From NCBI GenBank assembly GCA_944323805.1, contig CALUTW010000002.1, forward strand, positions 159,697 to 223,696: 64,000 nucleotides of DNA, given 5' to 3'. The notes under the pieces were generated by a model, which saw only the letters and a list, made by a program, of their open reading frames with translations, searched no databases and was not told where the DNA came from. The translations under genes and the position numbers were made by a program. Every line of letters starts with the position of its first letter. Position 1 is the stretch's first letter. This DNA is from an uncultured Bacteroidales bacterium. Its GTDB lineage: Bacteria; Bacteroidota; Bacteroidia; Bacteroidales; UBA932. Below, one piece after another: positions 52,337 through 62,485 of this stretch.

Positions 52337-53548
52337 ATGAAAACCTATCTGAAAAGGACCGCATCGGCCATAGTCATGGCAATCTGTTCCATAACCGCAT
52401 TCTGCTCATGCGACAACGCCGGGAATGACTCCGGAAAGGCAAGATACATCTTCGTGTTTATCGGGGACGGGATGGGCGCAGGCCATGCGGCAGTGACCGA
52501 GTCATATCTTTCTTACCAGGCAGGCAAGCTCGGGGGCGAGGAACTCTGCTTCACACAGTTTCCAGTACTCGGGACATGTACCACTTACTCTGCAGACCAC
52601 CATATCACATGCTCATCGGCATCAGGTACTGCCATCGCATGCGGAGAGAAGACCTTGAACGGGTATCTCGGTGTCAATCCGGATGGAGAGAGGCTCAAGA
52701 GCATCGCATATGACCTGAAAGAGGAGGGATACAATATCGGTATCATGTCTTCAGTACCGGTAAATCATGCCACTCCGGCATCATTCTACGGTCACAACAC
52801 GGACAGGGAAGACTACTACAACATCAGCATGGAGATACCTGAGAGCGGATTCGACTTATTCGGGGGCTCAGGATTCCTGCAGTACAGCGGAAAGGACGGG
52901 GACAAGACCCCGACACCGGAAGTTCTCGAAAGCAAAGGATACAACGTATGCTTCGGAGCAGAGGAATTCAGACAGGAAATGGACTCTTCGGAGCATATCG
53001 TATTCATACAGCCGAGCGGAAAGGCTGAGAATGCCGGGAACTACGAAGTCGAGAAGCCGGATGAAGAGGATTCGAGACTGGCGGAAATGCTGCAGATGGG
53101 TATTGATTTCCTTGGAGATGACGAGCCATTCTTCATAATGTGCGAAGGAGGCGAGATTGACTGGGCAGCCCATGACAACATGACCATGCCTATGATAGAC
53201 GCAGTGCTCAGGTTCAACGAGGCAGTCGAGACCGCATACCATTTCTATCTGGAGCATCCGTCCGAGACCCTCATAATCGTCACGGCAGACCATGAGACAG
53301 GAGGAATCACACTGGGAAGCAACGGGACGAGCACAATATACTGGGATGAACTTGTCAAGGCATATGAAGGCGGTGCAGTCCCTGCCACAAGAGAAGAGAA
53401 AAGGAATCTCAACGACAAGGTCTGCATAGGCTGGACAACAGACAACCATACAGGTGCACCTGTGCCGCTGTACGCAATCGGGAAAGGGGCTGAGAAATTT
53501 GCCGGAAGGATGGACAATACCGACATAAAGGGAAAGATCCTCAACTGA
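52337..53548 (+). CDS. Alkaline phosphatase (PhoA superfamily), secreted or lipid-anchored
   Basis: The 403-aa protein has a signal peptide (MKTYLKRTASAIVMAICSITAFCSC), possibly lipidated at Cys 25 although the lipobox is poor. Motifs: metal aspartate in FVFIGDGMGAGH, nucleophile region TCSSASGTAIACG with S93 at the E. coli Ser102 position, ADHETGG and DNHTGAPVPL. The residue before the nucleophile, Asp101 in E. coli, is Cys92 here. It releases phosphate from monoesters in the periplasm. asnS follows 32 bp downstream. Confidence 0.9.
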   Translation: MKTYLKRTASAIVMAICSITAFCSCDNAGNDSGKARYIFVFIGDGMGAGHAAVTESYLSYQAGKLGGEELCFTQFPVLGTCTTYSADHHITCSSASGTAIACGEKTLNGYLGVNPDGERLKSIAYDLKEEGYNIGIMSSVPVNHATPASFYGHNTDREDYYNISMEIPESGFDLFGGSGFLQYSGKDGDKTPTPEVLESKGYNVCFGAEEFRQEMDSSEHIVFIQPSGKAENAGNYEVEKPDEEDSRLAEMLQMGIDFLGDDEPFFIMCEGGEIDWAAHDNMTMPMIDAVLRFNEAVETAYHFYLEHPSETLIIVTADHETGGITLGSNGTSTIYWDELVKAYEGGAVPATREEKRNLNDKVCIGWTTDNHTGAPVPLYAIGKGAEKFAGRMDNTDIKGKILN

Positions 53549-53580
53549 CACATCTATTGAAATAATAAAAGCATCACATA

Positions 53581-54975
53581 ATGGAAGAGATTAAAAGGAC
53601 CAAGGTAAAGGAGCTGCTGAAAAGCACTCCGGGGCAGGATGTCATAGCCAAAGGCTGGGTAAGGACAAGAAGGGGAAACAAGAATGTATCATTCATAGCC
53701 CTGAATGACGGTTCTACGATAAACAATATCCAGATTGTAGTGGATATGGCTTCCTTTGACGAGGAGAAGCTCAAGAAAATCACTACCGGAGCATGCCTGT
53801 GCGTAAAAGGCCGGCTGACAGAATCACTCGGCAGCGGCCAGGCAGTGGAAATCCAGGCACAGGAAATCACAATATACGGAGAAGCCGACCCGGCTTCCTA
53901 CCCTTTGCAGAAGAAAGGGCATACCCTTGAATTCCTGAGGAGCATCGCACATCTCAGACCGAGGACAAATACTTTCGGAGCCGTGCTGAGAATCCGTCAT
54001 GCTATGGCTTTTGCAATCCACAAATACTTCAATGACAAAGGATTCGTATATCTTCACACTCCGCTTATCACTGCTTCCGACTGCGAAGGTGCAGGAGAGA
54101 TGTTCCAGGTTACAACATTGGACCTGAACAATCCTCCACGCAAAGAGGACGGGTCAATCGACTACAGCCAGGACTTCTTCGGGAAGCAGACAAGCCTTAC
54201 CGTAAGCGGACAGCTCGAAGGCGAGCTCGGAGCAATGGCATTGGGGGAAATCTATACGTTCGGGCCTACATTCAGGGCCGAGAACTCCAACACGCCGCGC
54301 CATCTGGCAGAATTCTGGATGATCGAGCCGGAAATGGCATTCTACGAGATAGAGGACAACATGGAGCTGGCGGAGGATTTCATAAAATACCTCGTGAAAT
54401 ATGCCCTTGACAACTGCATGGATGATCTGCAGTTCCTCAACGACATGTTCGACAAGGAACTTCTTGCAAGACTGAAGAGTGTAGTCAACACGGAATTTGT
54501 CCGTCTGACCTATACCGAAGGCATAAGGATCCTCGAGAATTCAGGAGAGAAATTCGAATTCCCTGTCAGCTGGGGCGTAGACCTGCAGAGCGAGCATGAA
54601 AGGTATCTTGTCGAGAAGCACTTCGGCAGGCCGGTAATAATGACCGACTATCCGAAGGAAATAAAGGCTTTCTATATGAAGCTTAATGAAGACGGCAAGA
54701 CAGTAAGGGGAATGGATGTACTGTTCCCGAAAATCGGAGAAATCATAGGCGGATCCGAAAGGGAGTCTTCACTTGAAAAGCTTGAGGCAAGAATCAAGGA
54801 ACTCGGAATGAGGAGGGATACACTTGAATGGTATCTCGACACGAGGAGATTCGGTTCGGCTCCTCACAGCGGCTTCGGACTCGGATTCGAAAGGCTTCTC
54901 CTGTTTGTTACCGGAATGGGTAATATCAGGGATGTCATCCCGTTCCCGAGGACACCAAAGAATGCTGAGTATTGA
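53581..54975 (+). CDS. asnS: Asparaginyl-tRNA synthetase
   Basis: The 464-aa class IIb synthetase. The N-terminal OB-fold anticodon domain includes [19 protein letters not shown]. Class II motif 2 is [21 protein letters not shown] and motif 3 is [21 protein letters not shown], ending in [13 protein letters not shown]. The [13 protein letters not shown] and [11 protein letters not shown] blocks separate AsnRS from AspRS and LysRS. Normal length. udk follows 16 bp later. Confidence 0.97.
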   Translation: MEEIKRTKVKELLKSTPGQDVIAKGWVRTRRGNKNVSFIALNDGSTINNIQIVVDMASFDEEKLKKITTGACLCVKGRLTESLGSGQAVEIQAQEITIYGEADPASYPLQKKGHTLEFLRSIAHLRPRTNTFGAVLRIRHAMAFAIHKYFNDKGFVYLHTPLITASDCEGAGEMFQVTTLDLNNPPRKEDGSIDYSQDFFGKQTSLTVSGQLEGELGAMALGEIYTFGPTFRAENSNTPRHLAEFWMIEPEMAFYEIEDNMELAEDFIKYLVKYALDNCMDDLQFLNDMFDKELLARLKSVVNTEFVRLTYTEGIRILENSGEKFEFPVSWGVDLQSEHERYLVEKHFGRPVIMTDYPKEIKAFYMKLNEDGKTVRGMDVLFPKIGEIIGGSERESSLEKLEARIKELGMRRDTLEWYLDTRRFGSAPHSGFGLGFERLLLFVTGMGNIRDVIPFPRTPKNAEY

Positions 54976-54991
54976 TTAAACTGACCGAGAC

Positions 54992-55606
54992 ATGATGGTA
55001 ATAGGAATAGCCGGCGGATCCGGCTCGGGAAAGACTACTGTAGTGAAGGCTCTGACTGAAGAGCTTAAGGAAAGGGTCGTTGTCCTCCCGCAGGACTCAT
55101 ACTACAAGGATTCGAGCCATCTTCCGATTGAAGAACGCCAGAAAGTGAACTTCGACCATCCGGACTCGATTGACTTCCCGCTGCTGACCAGCCAGCTGAA
55201 ACAGCTTAAGGAAGGGAAGACAATCGAACAGCCGGTATATTCCTACCTGACATGCTCCAGGTCAAAGACAGAGACCATTACAGTCACTCCTGCCGAAGTC
55301 ATCATCATTGAAGGCATACTCATCTTCAATTGTGCGGAGCTGCGGGAACAGATGGACATCAAGATATTTGTCGATGCAGATGATGATGACAGGCTCATGC
55401 GCATCATGGCCCGTGACATAAAGGAAAGGGGGCGCGACATGAATGCAGTCCTGGAACGGTACAGCCGCGTTGTCAAACCGATGTACCTGCAGTTCATAGA
55501 GCCAAGCAAAAGATATGCGGATATCATCATACCGCAGGGAGGACACAACAAGGTAGCAATTGAGATAATCGCGGCGACAATAGAAAAAGCCCTGCAGCAG
55601 AAATAA
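54992..55606 (+). CDS. udk: Uridine kinase
   Basis: The 204-aa P-loop kinase phosphorylates uridine and cytidine. Walker A is GIAGGSGSGKTT at the N-terminus, with VLPQDSYYKDSSHLP, NFDHPDSIDF and the Walker B-like segment VIIIEGILIF following. The late motif ARDIKERGRD is the lid. ATG 54995 is an equally good start. The TonB-like gene begins at the base after its stop. Confidence 0.95.
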   Translation: MMVIGIAGGSGSGKTTVVKALTEELKERVVVLPQDSYYKDSSHLPIEERQKVNFDHPDSIDFPLLTSQLKQLKEGKTIEQPVYSYLTCSRSKTETITVTPAEVIIIEGILIFNCAELREQMDIKIFVDADDDDRLMRIMARDIKERGRDMNAVLERYSRVVKPMYLQFIEPSKRYADIIIPQGGHNKVAIEIIAATIEKALQQK

Positions 55607-56470
55607 ATGGGCATACGGTTCCCCGAAATATTCCATGACATGATAACGAGGACAGCCAGTCAACTGGCCGGACTGTCTTCACGTATTGCCGTAACCATAC
55701 GCAGAAGCTGTTCCAGGGCAGGAGGAATCATTACGGAAGACCGTGCCGGACTGTATGCAACTGCGGTATTCCATCTCATCGTCCTGATAGTCCTGCTTGC
55801 AGGATCAATAGGCTCTGCCGTCAGCAACAACGCTTCATACCTGTTCGACTTCTCGAGACAGGAAGAGGAAGAACTCAATGAACAGGAACAGGTATTCAAG
55901 GAGGAAATCAGCAGAAGGCTTGACAGGCTTCTCTCTGATGGAGGAGACATAGGACTGCCTCCGGAACCGGAAATACGGAATATCGCCGTCGATGCATCTT
56001 CAAGGCTTCAGGATGACAGAAATACTGACGCCGAGAAGCTGTATTCCGATGCGGAAAGACTGCAGCAGGAGCTGAAAAACGGTTACCGGCAAGACTTTGC
56101 CGATGAAGACATGAGAGATGAGACTGTAGACATGAGTGCGACCGACGGCCTGAAAAGTAACGATACAGACGACAGCCTGCAGGTCTACAGAGGACCATCC
56201 GTAGCCGACTGGAGGCTCGAAGGACGGAAGCCGAGCATACTCAAGATTCCTGCCTACCGGTGTATCGGAGGTGGAGAGGTAACCGTAGCCATTACAGTCG
56301 ACAACTCAGGAAGAATAATAAATGCAAAGGTCATCGACAATGTGTCATCCGATGACGAATGCCTGAGGAACTTCGCGATACGGGCAGCAAGGATGTCCAG
56401 ATTCTCTGCATCAAGGACCGCTCCGGCGAGACAGGCCGGGGAAATCATGTACAGATTCATAGCCCAGTAA
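55607..56470 (+). CDS. TonB-like energy transducer
   Basis: The 287-aa protein has an N-terminal cytoplasmic stretch of about 48 residues, one membrane helix (LYATAVFHLIVLIVLLAGSI), a long acidic/charged periplasmic spacer instead of the usual Pro-rich one, and a TonB C-terminal-like domain (GEVTVAITVDNSGRIINAKVIDNVSSDDECLRN). It would pass the force of an ExbB/ExbD motor to receptors such as SusC. ATG directly abuts the udk stop. It converges on the S41 protease gene 16 bp away. Confidence 0.8.
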   Translation: MGIRFPEIFHDMITRTASQLAGLSSRIAVTIRRSCSRAGGIITEDRAGLYATAVFHLIVLIVLLAGSIGSAVSNNASYLFDFSRQEEEELNEQEQVFKEEISRRLDRLLSDGGDIGLPPEPEIRNIAVDASSRLQDDRNTDAEKLYSDAERLQQELKNGYRQDFADEDMRDETVDMSATDGLKSNDTDDSLQVYRGPSVADWRLEGRKPSILKIPAYRCIGGGEVTVAITVDNSGRIINAKVIDNVSSDDECLRNFAIRAARMSRFSASRTAPARQAGEIMYRFIAQ

Positions 56471-56486
56471 GGCGGGAGACCGACAT

Positions 56487-58076
56487 TCAGTCAAGCTGCA
56501 CCCTGCCCGAGGCGGCATAAGCTGTCTTCAAAGGCTCGTCGATGCTGACATAGAATCGGTAGAACGCCTCATCATCAAGTCTGGAATATCGTCCGACAAG
56601 GGCGTACAGCTGAGGCATGAGATAATCCCTGGTCCTGTCCCACTCCCCTTTCCGCGGAACAATCCCGTCTGTCCTGGAAGCATATTCAAGGAATCTCCTG
56701 CCGAGGTCCAGAGAATCAAGATAAGACTTCAGCTCGGCAAAGTCGTCTATCGGGGCGAGGCTGTCCTTGAATCTGTCGAACATGGCCGAAGCAAAGCGCA
56801 TCTGGGTCGCTTTCCTGTTACATTTCAGATAGAAATCCGTGACCTTGGTAGTATCCATCGGGACAAAGATGTCTGGTATAATGCCGCCTCCGCCATAGAC
56901 AGCCCGTCCTCCGGCAGTATGATACTCCACACTCCTGTCGACTTTCATGCTGTCGGCATCGGTAAATTCCCCATGGACATAGCGCTCGTAGATGTCATAC
57001 GCATAGTCATCCGAATAAGGCTTCTGTATGCAGCGTCCGGACGGGGTATAGAATCTCGCCACGGTAAGCCTTATTCCGGACCCGTCGGTAAAATTGACCG
57101 GCTCCTGCACAAGGCCTTTCCCGAATGTGCGCCGACCTACTATTACACCCCTGTCATTATCCTGGATGGCACCGGCAAAAATCTCGCTTGAAGAGGCGGT
57201 GGACTCGTCCGTAAGGACAGACAGCTCGATATCCTGCAGTGTCCCTTTCCCGTCGGCATTGAAATCCTGGCGTTTCCTGTGCAGGCCTTCCATATATACT
57301 ATGGGGGCATTCTTCCCGAGGAATTCATTGCAAAGGAGCAACGCCTGGTCAAAATACCCTCCGGTATTTCCCCGCAGGTCGAAGATAAGCCGCTTCATTC
57401 CCTCGGACAGCAGCCTGTCCTTGGCCATGGAGAATTCCTGCCAGGTTGTCCTTGTGAATTTGGAAAGCCTGATATATCCGGTTGTATCATCGAGCATGAA
57501 TGAGGCATCTACGCAATGTACCGGAATCTTGCCCCTGGTAATTTCGAACGGTATGGATGTCCCGTCACGGTTTACGGTTATCCTGACTTTCGTTCCGGAC
57601 GGGCCTTTCATCAGCCCAACCATCGTATCCTGCGGAGTACGGCTGCCGGCAATTACCCTTTCATCCACCTTTATTATCCGGTCTCCCTGCAGCAGGCCGG
57701 CCTTCTCTGACGGGCCGCCGGGGATGACATTAAGGACTATTGCCGTATCGTTCGGGACATTGAACTGGATACCGATACCGTCAAAATTCCCGGCAAGCTC
57801 GGTCTCGGAAGCCTTGAGGTCTACAGGCGGAAGATATACTGAATGGGGATCCAGCTCTGACAGCGCAGCAACCACTGCGGCATCGGTCATCCTCTCCATG
57901 TCAAGAGTATCGACATAATTCTTCTGGACCTGCTCGAGTATCAGGTTCAGTTTACGCCAACGGTTATAATCCCCGTCAAACTCCCGGCTTCTGTCAAGCG
58001 CCTTGAACACTATCATAGATACCAGCACGCCGATGACTACACCGGAAAGAGCTACTGCCAGATCTTCCTTTTTCAT
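56487..58076 (-). CDS. S41-family C-terminal processing protease
   Basis: The 529-aa protein has an N-terminal signal anchor (LAVALSGVVIGVLVSMIVF), a PDZ domain (GGPSEKAGLLQGDRIIKVDERVIAG) and an S41 catalytic core. Nucleophile serine is in DESTASSSEIFAGA and the general-base lysine in RTFGKGLVQ. A C-terminal extension of about 180 residues is usual in Bacteroidota CtpA proteins. It cleaves envelope proteins in the periplasm. Last gene of the ridA operon, 6 bp after the deaminase. Confidence 0.93.
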   Translation of the reverse strand: MKKEDLAVALSGVVIGVLVSMIVFKALDRSREFDGDYNRWRKLNLILEQVQKNYVDTLDMERMTDAAVVAALSELDPHSVYLPPVDLKASETELAGNFDGIGIQFNVPNDTAIVLNVIPGGPSEKAGLLQGDRIIKVDERVIAGSRTPQDTMVGLMKGPSGTKVRITVNRDGTSIPFEITRGKIPVHCVDASFMLDDTTGYIRLSKFTRTTWQEFSMAKDRLLSEGMKRLIFDLRGNTGGYFDQALLLCNEFLGKNAPIVYMEGLHRKRQDFNADGKGTLQDIELSVLTDESTASSSEIFAGAIQDNDRGVIVGRRTFGKGLVQEPVNFTDGSGIRLTVARFYTPSGRCIQKPYSDDYAYDIYERYVHGEFTDADSMKVDRSVEYHTAGGRAVYGGGGIIPDIFVPMDTTKVTDFYLKCNRKATQMRFASAMFDRFKDSLAPIDDFAELKSYLDSLDLGRRFLEYASRTDGIVPRKGEWDRTRDYLMPQLYALVGRYSRLDDEAFYRFYVSIDEPLKTAYAASGRVQLD

Positions 58077-58082
58077 TACGAT

Positions 58083-58487
58083 TCAGTCAACTTTTTCAAC
58101 TTCCACTCCTGCGGCCTTAAGCAGGTCGATGCCGTCAGTAAGCCTGTACTCATCCTTATAGACGACCCTCCGGATTCCGGCCTGGATAATCAGCTTGGAA
58201 CATTCGAGGCATGGAGCAGCCGTCACATAAAGGGTCGCACCGAGACTGCTGTTCCCTGACTTTGCGACCTTTGTAATTGCATTGGCCTCTGCATGAAGAA
58301 CATATGGTTTGGTAACCCCGTTCTCATCCTCACAGATATTCTCAAAACCGGACGGGGTGCCATTATACCCGTCCGATATGATCATATTGTCCTTCACTAT
58401 CAGGGCTCCTACCTGCCGGCGCCTGCAGTATGAGTTTCTTGCCCATACCGACGCCATTTCAATATAGCTCCTGTCAAATTTCTGCAT
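58083..58487 (-). CDS. dCMP deaminase (ComEB-like)
   Basis: The 134-aa zinc enzyme of the cytidine/deoxycytidylate deaminase family converts dCMP to dUMP. Zinc site: H65-A-E67 (LHAEANAI) and P-C93-LE-C96 (APCLECSKL). Nucleotide contacts are expected around YNGTPSGFENICED. The N-terminal RNSYCRRRQVGALIVKD block is typical. The ATG overlaps the stop of the upstream acyl-CoA ligase by one base (TAATG), indicating coupling. Confidence 0.93.
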   Translation of the reverse strand: MQKFDRSYIEMASVWARNSYCRRRQVGALIVKDNMIISDGYNGTPSGFENICEDENGVTKPYVLHAEANAITKVAKSGNSSLGATLYVTAAPCLECSKLIIQAGIRRVVYKDEYRLTDGIDLLKAAGVEVEKVD

Positions 58488-60148
58488 TATGAATTCCTCT
58501 GATACAGGTATCTCTTGATACTTCTCTTAGGAGTACGCTCGAAATCCTCCGGCATGATTTCTATTGTCTTGATTCTCGCATAGTTAGGAAGCTCCTGATT
58601 TGCCGACACGAGAGACTCGTCAAGATGCTTCTTCAAGGCGTCAGCCGAAAGTCCGTCAAGCTCTCCCTGATGAAAGTCCGGATATATGAGAGCTGTAAGT
58701 GCGCCCTTGTCCTCGATTACAAGGGAATCCACCACATACGGCATATTGTTCAGTACGGACTCTATCTCCTCAGGATATATGTTCTGGCCGGACGGCCCAA
58801 GGATCATGCACTTCGAGCGTCCGCGCAGATACAGATACCCGTCCTTGTCCATGACTCCCATGTCTCCTGTCCTGAACCATCCGTCCTTTGTGAATGCAGC
58901 CTCTGTAGCCTCCTCATTCTTGAAATAGCCGAGAAAGACGTTCATTCCGCGGACAAGGACCTCTCCAGGAATATTCTGAGGGTCATCGGAATCGATCTTT
59001 ATCTCCATGTTCGGGGCAGCCTTGCCGCAGGAGAAGAGCCTTGCCGTCCTCCAGTCATCATATGTTATGATAGGGGCGCATTCCGTCATCCCGTAGCCTA
59101 CAGTGAACGGGAAACCGATCTTCTTGAAGAAGGACTCGACCTCCTTGTTGAAGGCTGCGCCACCTATTATGACCTCCTCGAACTGTCCGCCGAAAGCCGC
59201 AACCAGCTCGTTGCAGATTTTCTTCATGATGACATGGTCCAGGACCGGCAGCTTCATCAGTACCTTTATACCATTCTTCTCCAGAATCGGCTTGAGCTTG
59301 CTCTTGTATACCTTCTCTATGATAAGCGGTACGGCGATTACAATGTTAGGCTTGACCTCGGACAATGCCTGCATTATGATCTTAGGACTCGGCACCCTTG
59401 TGAGGAAGTGTACATGCGTACCGACAGTCAGCTCGAAAAGCAGCTCGAACATCATTCCGTACATATGTGCGGACGGCAGCATGGCAACCACATTGGACGT
59501 ATCATCTATCATCGGGAGCACTTTCTTCGCAAAGAATATGTTGGAGAACAGCGCCCTGTAAGGCACCATCACGCCTTTGGAGAATCCCGAGGTACCGGAT
59601 GTATAATTGATAAGCGCCAGCTCGTCTGGCTTGTCCTCGTAATAGTCAAGGCACTCAGGGGTGAAGTTCATCGGATACTTCTTGCCGAAAAGCTCGTTCA
59701 GATGCTCTCTCACTTCATTTATGAGGCTTGTCTTTGCATACAGGAAATGGAAAGTGTTTATCTGCACCACAGCCTGGAGTGCAGGCATCTCATTCTCGGA
59801 AAGACCCTCCCATACGACATCGTCGACAAACAGTATCTTCGCTTCCGAATGATTGACAAGATGATGTATGTTGCCGGCCTTGAACTCATGAAGGATAGGT
59901 ACCGGCACAGCTCCATAGGTCAATGCAGAAAGGAATGCCACACCCCAGTTGGCCTGGTTTCTTGAGCATATCGCCACCTTGTCTCCCTTGACAAGCCCGC
60001 ATTTCTCATACATTATATGCATCTTGGCAATCCTCCGGGCAACATCCCGGTAATGGAGAGTCACTCCCTGATAATTGGACAGGGCAGGCCTGTCCCAGTT
60101 TTTCCTGAAACTTTCTTCGTAAAGTTTATTTACTGACTGAAATTCCAT
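58487..60148 (-). CDS. AMP-forming long-chain acyl-CoA ligase-like protein
   Basis: The 553-aa ANL-superfamily enzyme activates a carboxylate with ATP and transfers it to CoA. Core motifs: P-loop YTSGTSGFSKGVM, the A5 segment GYGMTECAPIIT, WFRTGDMGVMDKDG and the hinge/GRSKCMILGPSGQNIYPEEIE. It lacks a membrane segment. Similar to FadD15/Acs-like proteins of Bacteroidota; chain length not deducible. ATG 60148 is chosen over TTG 60196, which overlaps the upstream gene. Confidence 0.93.
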   Translation of the reverse strand: MEFQSVNKLYEESFRKNWDRPALSNYQGVTLHYRDVARRIAKMHIMYEKCGLVKGDKVAICSRNQANWGVAFLSALTYGAVPVPILHEFKAGNIHHLVNHSEAKILFVDDVVWEGLSENEMPALQAVVQINTFHFLYAKTSLINEVREHLNELFGKKYPMNFTPECLDYYEDKPDELALINYTSGTSGFSKGVMVPYRALFSNIFFAKKVLPMIDDTSNVVAMLPSAHMYGMMFELLFELTVGTHVHFLTRVPSPKIIMQALSEVKPNIVIAVPLIIEKVYKSKLKPILEKNGIKVLMKLPVLDHVIMKKICNELVAAFGGQFEEVIIGGAAFNKEVESFFKKIGFPFTVGYGMTECAPIITYDDWRTARLFSCGKAAPNMEIKIDSDDPQNIPGEVLVRGMNVFLGYFKNEEATEAAFTKDGWFRTGDMGVMDKDGYLYLRGRSKCMILGPSGQNIYPEEIESVLNNMPYVVDSLVIEDKGALTALIYPDFHQGELDGLSADALKKHLDESLVSANQELPNYARIKTIEIMPEDFERTPKRSIKRYLYQRNS

Positions 60149-60192
60149 ATTGTTCTTTTTTATAGGTGGTAGAATCTTATATCGTTGTCTTC

Positions 60193-62460
60193 TCAAAGCT
60201 TGAGGCGATGTTCCTTGCCGTCGTAGCAGGTCACAGTCACGGTATTGTCCTTGCCGGGTATGACCTTGCTGTCGGTACGGATCATCCTGTCCCCTTCCCC
60301 GGTCGTAAGAGGCTCGCCCCCATAGAACGGGAAAATCAGGGTCTGAATGGATGTCCTCACTACCCAGTATGTCCGGCCTCCGACTTTTACCGGCTCAGGA
60401 AGCCCCTTGATTGTCTCTGCGGCGGTAATGCCTTTCCACTGCAGCGGCTTACGTCCCTGCAGATTGTACATGTCGACCGTATTGTCGGTATGCAGTACCA
60501 TCACATTGTAACGGCGGCTGTTGTTGAAGTCGTATATATCCGGGCCAAGCAGTATCTCTTTCCCGAGATTTACCGGGAACGGATTGACAAACCTGCCGAG
60601 CCTGTCTATCAGATACAGACTTGAGCCTGAGGCAAACAGGATCTGCAGCTTGCCGTTGGCAAAATAATCGATTGTGCCGGCGCGTCCGCAAATCGGAGAC
60701 TTGAACGGGGCGCCCCAGATGCCTTTGCCGTTCTCTTCCTGCAGGCACAGATACAGATTGTCCTGCTGATAGAACAGGTTCATCCGGCCCGTACCGGAAT
60801 TCTTTACCCTGAACGGTCCCTTGGAGACTGTAACTACCGTATCTCTCTCGAATACCGGGGCCTTGCTTTTCGTCACGGTTACCTTATCGAGCTCCAGCGA
60901 TATCTCCGCTGAAGACTTTGCGGCATCCACGGACAAGGTCACAGGACAATATGTGACATCCTTTACGTATGATGCAAGGGACTCTGCAAAATCCCCGGAC
61001 AGGAATGCTTCCCTGCCGGACATGTTCCCGGTAACGGAAAAATATGCACTGAAGAACCTGTCTTTCCCCGACATCCTGTCAGGCAGCCCGGCATCGGCCA
61101 TATATTCCTTCAGGGAATTCTCAAGAGCCCTGCCGGAGACATACTCGCCCACTGCGACAGCATTGCCGGAGACTATCCAGCCGTCAATGTATGTGAAGCA
61201 GTCCTCGTCCCCTATGTCGAACATGGAGCCGAAAAGAGAGGATGCATAACCTGAATAGGCGTATGGATGCACTTTCGGGACATAATCCTTTATGGAAGAG
61301 ACATCTGTCCCTTTGAAAAGCAGCGGGACGATATCCCTGCCCGAAACCCTGACGAGCACAACCTGCTCGAGAGAGGAGCCCGCATAGAATGAGGCTGTCG
61401 CAGCTTCCTTTACGCCGAGGGCCGATGCCCAGTCTTCCGGGGATATCCCCGTCTTCTTTTCAAGGGACTTTCTTCCCGACATCAGCCTGACTGTGCCTGA
61501 GCCTGTCTCCATAAAACGCTCATGGGCATCTATATATGACTGGCAGTCCGCCATAGGGACAGTAGCTGCGAATACGGTGTATGACGGGAGGACGGAAGAC
61601 ACCTCCGATACGGAAGGGCTTACCGATTCAAAGACCCTCATGAAATCCGCGTCCCCATCGACGAATGAAGCCGGACCTTTCAGATATGCGTGCGACCTGT
61701 CGTATGAATACATGGATAAGGCAGCCCAGTCAAAGACATCGGAGAAGAAATCAGCATACCGGCTGTATTTCCTCGTAAGGAATGAACTGAATATCTTGCC
61801 GATGTTCCGGCCTGATACAAAAAGCATGTCATCCCCGTCAGATTCGGCGGCAGCCTGCACAAAGCCTTCCGCATCGATTACGGAGATATTCCGTGACAGA
61901 TGCCTTTGGGCAGACTTCACGGCAAGGTCTGAAACCGAAGCCAGGACAATGCTTCTTCTGCTGAGACACGATCCGGCCGGCACGATGTCATGGCAATCCA
62001 CAAAAGCGGAATATAGTCCGGCAGAGTCAGCTGCCGCAATGATCCCGGCAGCTTCATCCGGAATTCCGTCCCCTGATTTACCGGCATCTATGATAATCAG
62101 CGGCACCAGCTCCCCGGCATAATGTATGGAGAGCACTGCCGGGGACGAACCTGCAGGCATTCTCTTCATTCCGGACAGCCGTTCCGAAAAAAGGGACACA
62201 GACTTGCCGGCCTTTCCCATGAAAGGGGATGACGGCATGCCGTTCCCTGCAAGCATCTGCACAAGGTCCTCGAACTCCCCGAATCCGAGCACAGCGACTG
62301 CATCGGACGGCACGGCATGATACAGGTCGAACCTGGCATCATCCAGACCGTCTTTCCCTGCAGACCCGGTCCCGGAATACAGGACAGAGACAGCTGCCGC
62401 TATCCCGATAAGGAGTACGATTATTACGGATGTACAGACGATGATAGCTTTCCTGCTCAT
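60193..62460 (-). CDS. Large membrane-anchored hypothetical protein
   Basis: The 755-aa protein has an N-terminal anchor (AIIVCTSVIIVLLIGIAAAVSVLY) and a long periplasmic part. Residues ~40-400 resemble DUF3352-like substrate-free folds (AVPSDAVAVLGFGEFEDLVQML). The last ~200 residues look like propeller blades (GTIDYFANGKLQILFASGSSLYLIDRLG; PDIYDFNNSRRYNVMVLHTDNTVDMYNLQG). No catalytic motif recognised. It is encoded between ridA (25 bp upstream) and the acyl-CoA ligase (44 bp downstream). Function unknown. Confidence 0.8.
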   Translation of the reverse strand: MSRKAIIVCTSVIIVLLIGIAAAVSVLYSGTGSAGKDGLDDARFDLYHAVPSDAVAVLGFGEFEDLVQMLAGNGMPSSPFMGKAGKSVSLFSERLSGMKRMPAGSSPAVLSIHYAGELVPLIIIDAGKSGDGIPDEAAGIIAAADSAGLYSAFVDCHDIVPAGSCLSRRSIVLASVSDLAVKSAQRHLSRNISVIDAEGFVQAAAESDGDDMLFVSGRNIGKIFSSFLTRKYSRYADFFSDVFDWAALSMYSYDRSHAYLKGPASFVDGDADFMRVFESVSPSVSEVSSVLPSYTVFAATVPMADCQSYIDAHERFMETGSGTVRLMSGRKSLEKKTGISPEDWASALGVKEAATASFYAGSSLEQVVLVRVSGRDIVPLLFKGTDVSSIKDYVPKVHPYAYSGYASSLFGSMFDIGDEDCFTYIDGWIVSGNAVAVGEYVSGRALENSLKEYMADAGLPDRMSGKDRFFSAYFSVTGNMSGREAFLSGDFAESLASYVKDVTYCPVTLSVDAAKSSAEISLELDKVTVTKSKAPVFERDTVVTVSKGPFRVKNSGTGRMNLFYQQDNLYLCLQEENGKGIWGAPFKSPICGRAGTIDYFANGKLQILFASGSSLYLIDRLGRFVNPFPVNLGKEILLGPDIYDFNNSRRYNVMVLHTDNTVDMYNLQGRKPLQWKGITAAETIKGLPEPVKVGGRTYWVVRTSIQTLIFPFYGGEPLTTGEGDRMIRTDSKVIPGKDNTVTVTCYDGKEHRLKL

Positions 62461-62485
62461 GACAACAATTCCTGGAAGGAACCTT

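Noticed and set aside
58625..59965. Plus-strand reading frame of 446 codons opposite the acyl-CoA ligase
   Set aside because: The ligase strand carries all adenylation motifs; the plus frame is rich in Arg/His/Tyr with no domain.
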